The translations under genes and the position numbers were made by a program. The notes beneath the pieces are model-generated. The model had not been told where the DNA came from and searched no databases. It saw only the letters and a list, made by a program, of their open reading frames with translations. A stretch of 6,942 bases of DNA from JACQBY01 sp041486115 (lineage in GTDB: Bacteria; Nitrospirota; Nitrospiria; JACQBW01): the NCBI GenBank assembly GCA_041486115.1, contig JBGPKT010000122.1:1-6942 (forward strand), written 5' to 3'. Position 1 is the first letter of the stretch; each line of letters starts with the position of its first letter. Positions 4,126 to 6,942 of this stretch are shown in pieces.

Positions 4126-6930
4126 CTACCCTTTTTCTATGGTTGAAATTACGGGGACGCACCGTCCGCACAAAGAGGGATGTTCCGGGTCTTTTCCAAC
4201 CTGTTCGCTGTAATTCCAGCACCGGTCGCATTTTGTCCCCCTGGCCTTGGAAATCTGAACAGACATCCGCCCGAGAGGGGTCTCCTTTGCGTCTTCACGG
4301 ACCCCGTCCGATACCGCGACCTGGGAAACGATAAAAATCATCGGCAGGTCCTTTTCCGCCTTTTTGAGAGACCGGTATAAATCTCCGGTTACCCCCAGAT
4401 CGACGGCCGCTTCAAGGGAAGAACCGATCTGTTTTACCGCCCTGGCATTTTCAAGAAATCTGGAGACTTCCCCCCGCACCTGAATGAGCGTCTCCCACCG
4501 GCTGGCGAGATCGATATCTATGTCTGACTCTTTCTCCGCCGGAAAATCGGTCAACAGCACGCTCTTCTCGCTCTTTAAGTTTTCGGGGAGATAGGCCCAG
4601 ATCTCTTCTGCCGTAAAAGAGAGAATTGGGGCCATCATCTGAGCCAGAGTCACCACAATTTCGGACATCACCTGCCGGGCCGCCCGCCTGTCCCGGGAGC
4701 TTTTCGAAAAGGTATAAAGCCGGTCTTTGAGGATATCGAGATAAAAAGAACTCATATCGACGGCGCAAAAATTATTGATCAGATGGAAAACCATGTGGAA
4801 TTCATACTCTCCGTAAGCTTTTCTGACCTTTCTGATCAAAAGATGAAGCCGGTGGAGCGCCCACCGGTCGATTTCCCACAGATCGACCCGGGGAATTTCT
4901 TTTTGTACGGTATCATATTCATGGAGATTCCCGAGCAAAAACCGGCAAGTGTTTCTTATTTTTCGATAGGCTTCCGACAGCTGATTGATAATCTGGGACG
5001 AAATCCTGATATCGTCCCGGTAATCCTCCGCGGCGACCCAGAGCCGTAATATTTCCGCCCCGTACTGCTTGATGATTTCCTGGGGAGCAACGACATTCCC
5101 CGCCGATTTGGACATTTTTTTTCCGGAACCATCCACCGTAAACCCATGGGTCAGGACCGACCTGTAGGGCGGTTCTCCCTCGACTCCCACGCCGGTCAGC
5201 AGAGAACTGTGAAACCATCCGCGGTGCTGGTCGCTCCCCTCCAGATAGAGGTCGGCGGGCCATTTTAACTCCTCGCGCGCCCTCAGAACCGCGGCATGGC
5301 TGACGCCAGAATCAAACCAGACATCGAGAATATCCATTTCCCGTCCGAATTTTCGGCCCTTGCAGACCTCGCAGGCGGCATCTTTTGGAAGGAGTTCTTC
5401 CGTATTCCGGCTAAACCAGATATCGGCCCCTTCTTTTTCCATTAAATCCGCCACATGATCCACCCAGTGCGAGTTCAGAACGACGTGCTTGCAATCGAGA
5501 CAATGGAACAGGGCGATGGGAACTCCCCATACCCGCTGTCTTGATATGCACCAGTCCGGCCTGGCCTCAACCATCCCGTAGATCCGGTCGCGTCCCCACT
5601 TCGGAATCCATTGGACTTTGTCGATCCATTCAAGCGCCCTTTTTCTCAGGCTGTTGATTTCCATCGAAATAAACCACTGTTCGGTCGCCCGGAAGATCAC
5701 TTTGTTTTTACATCGCCAGCAATGGGGATAAGAGTGGGTGATCCCCTCTTCTTTGAGCAGAGCCCCTTTTTCGCGGAGCATCGCCACGATGGCGGGATTG
5801 GCCGCAAAGACTTTCATCCCCTGATATTCCGGGACTTCGCCGGTAAACTCCCCTTTTTCGTTGACAGGCGTATAAATTTCCAATCCATATTTTAACCCCA
5901 TAGCATAGTCTTCCTGTCCATGGCCGGGGGCCGTATGAACAACACCCGTTCCCTGGTCCAAGGTCACATGGTCGCCGGTGATCAAAGGGGATTTTCGTGC
6001 GATAAAGGGGTGTTTCGAGGTCATCCCTTCGAGATCTTTTCCCAGGAAATAGCCTTTCCGGATTTTAAAATCGGAAATTCCAAAAGCCTCCATGCAGGCG
6101 TCAATTCTCTTTTCCGCAAGAATGAGAATTTCCCCGCCGGCTTCGACCTCCTTATAACGGTAATCGGGGTGAAGGCAGAGAGCAATATTGGCCGGAAGCG
6201 TCCAGGGAGTCGTGGTCCAGATAACTATATATCGCTTGAGATGAGGATCGTCCCATTTTTTTTCAAAGGAAGCGGGGAGGTCTCCCAGTTCAAATTTGAC
6301 ATAGACGGAAGAAGAATTTTCATCCTGATATTCCACTTCGGCTTCCGCCAGAGCGGTTTCACAATAGATACACCAGAGGACCGGCTTTTTTCCTTTATAA
6401 ACTCCCCCTTTTTCGATAAACTTTCCGAGCTCTTTCAAGATGGCGGCTTCATATTTAAAATCCATCGTCAGATAAGGGGCTTTCCAGTCCCCCAGGACCC
6501 CCAGGCGCATGAACTCTTCTTTTTGAATTTGAATGAATTTATCGGCGTACTGCCGGCAGAGCTGGCGGATTTCAGAAGCGGATAATTCTTTTTTTTTGGG
6601 GCCGAGTTCCTTTAAAACCTGATGCTCAATCGGCAAGCCATGGCAGTCCCATCCCGGAACGAAAGGGGCATGGAACCCGTCCATCATCTTAAATTTCACA
6701 ATCATGTCTTTTAAAATTTTATTTAAAGCATGTCCGATATGAATATGGCCGTTGGCATAAGGGGGGCCGTCATGAAGGATAAACGAGGGGCTTCCTTTTC
6801 TTTTCTGGAGCATTTGATGATAAAGCCCTTCCCGTTCCCAAAAAAGAAGCGTTTCAGGCTCTTTTTGGGTCAGACTGGCTTTCATGGGAAACTGAGTTTG
6901 AGGGAGGTTAAGCGTCTCTTTGTAGTTCAT
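4126..6930 (-). CDS. ileS: Isoleucyl-tRNA synthetase, bacterial type
   Basis: IleRS charges tRNA(Ile) with isoleucine in the cytoplasm and edits mischarged valine. The 934-residue protein is close to the 938 of the E. coli enzyme. In order it shows PPYANGHIHIGH with the HIGH motif at 64-67, GWDCHGLPIE at 93-102, and the editing domain (about 190-400) with WTTTPWTLPAN at 238-248 and GTGVVHTAPGHGQED ending in Asp341, which matches the conserved editing aspartate. CISRQRVWGVP begins at 461, DVWFDSG at 536-542, and KMSKS lies at 605-609. An anticodon-binding region spans about 690-830, and a C-terminal zinc finger uses Cys901, 904, 921 and 924. The zinc finger and overall layout fit the ordinary bacterial (IleS1) type rather than the mupirocin-resistant eukaryote-like type. 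ATG at 6930 is preceded by only 12 visible bases, so its promoter lies outside. It is the first gene of the ileS-lspA-rluD cluster within this window. Confidence 0.98.
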   Translation of the reverse strand: MNYKETLNLPQTQFPMKASLTQKEPETLLFWEREGLYHQMLQKRKGSPSFILHDGPPYANGHIHIGHALNKILKDMIVKFKMMDGFHAPFVPGWDCHGLPIEHQVLKELGPKKKELSASEIRQLCRQYADKFIQIQKEEFMRLGVLGDWKAPYLTMDFKYEAAILKELGKFIEKGGVYKGKKPVLWCIYCETALAEAEVEYQDENSSSVYVKFELGDLPASFEKKWDDPHLKRYIVIWTTTPWTLPANIALCLHPDYRYKEVEAGGEILILAEKRIDACMEAFGISDFKIRKGYFLGKDLEGMTSKHPFIARKSPLITGDHVTLDQGTGVVHTAPGHGQEDYAMGLKYGLEIYTPVNEKGEFTGEVPEYQGMKVFAANPAIVAMLREKGALLKEEGITHSYPHCWRCKNKVIFRATEQWFISMEINSLRKRALEWIDKVQWIPKWGRDRIYGMVEARPDWCISRQRVWGVPIALFHCLDCKHVVLNSHWVDHVADLMEKEGADIWFSRNTEELLPKDAACEVCKGRKFGREMDILDVWFDSGVSHAAVLRAREELKWPADLYLEGSDQHRGWFHSSLLTGVGVEGEPPYRSVLTHGFTVDGSGKKMSKSAGNVVAPQEIIKQYGAEILRLWVAAEDYRDDIRISSQIINQLSEAYRKIRNTCRFLLGNLHEYDTVQKEIPRVDLWEIDRWALHRLHLLIRKVRKAYGEYEFHMVFHLINNFCAVDMSSFYLDILKDRLYTFSKSSRDRRAARQVMSEIVVTLAQMMAPILSFTAEEIWAYLPENLKSEKSVLLTDFPAEKESDIDIDLASRWETLIQVRGEVSRFLENARAVKQIGSSLEAAVDLGVTGDLYRSLKKAEKDLPMIFIVSQVAVSDGVREDAKETPLGRMSVQISKARGTKCDRCWNYSEQVGKDPEHPSLCGRCVPVISTIEKG

Positions 6931-6942
6931 GAAGACGAAATA

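Noticed and set aside
5920..6585. Plus-strand 221-codon reading frame
   Set aside because: It is entirely antisense to the ileS coding region, whose motifs are intact; the product shows no recognisable domain.

Overview
The window holds five genes, all on the minus strand, so transcription runs from right to left. Coding density is high. The genes suggest a Gram-negative-type respiratory bacterium: there is a bacterial ileS-lspA pair, a secreted multiheme c-type cytochrome, and a membrane-anchored iron-sulfur flavoprotein. The cytochrome style (alternating CxxCH modules with FxH and GKPxxH spacers) is common in Nitrospirota and Desulfobacterota-like lineages. I lean towards Nitrospirota-like, but no marker in the window settles the taxon.

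Right part (2579-6930): a compact housekeeping cluster, ileS (isoleucyl-tRNA synthetase), then lspA (lipoprotein signal peptidase), then an RluD-type 23S rRNA pseudouridine synthase. The gaps are 9 and 2 bases, and both downstream genes start with GTG, so this looks like one operon with coupled translation. All three proteins are full length with their catalytic motifs intact.

Middle part (1201-2578): after a 76-base gap carrying a good sigma70-like promoter (TTGACG, 17 bases, TAGGAT) comes a 433-residue protein. It has an N-terminal membrane anchor, a ferredoxin-like domain and a thioredoxin-reductase-like FAD/NAD(P) module. Two things stand out. Both iron-sulfur motifs lack their second cysteine (Ser and His instead). 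The stretch that normally ends a thioredoxin-reductase-like protein sits before the first nucleotide-binding motif, as if the flavoprotein were circularly permuted.

Left part (1-1200): an AT-rich leader of about 250 bases precedes a multiheme cytochrome c gene that runs off the left edge. The visible part has a signal peptide and 11 CxxCH motifs, with a 102-residue four-heme unit beginning to repeat. The leader contains two copies of a 13-base sequence exactly 31 bases apart, extendable to two 16-base near-palindromes that resemble tandem NrdR boxes and overlap a possible promoter. This is the most unusual regulatory signal here, because NrdR normally controls ribonucleotide reductase genes.

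Together the left two genes could form a redox pair: a cytoplasm-facing NAD(P)H/ferredoxin-type oxidoreductase and a periplasmic electron-carrying or electron-storing cytochrome. That link rests only on adjacency and shared orientation. I found no RNA genes, CRISPR arrays or insertion sequences.
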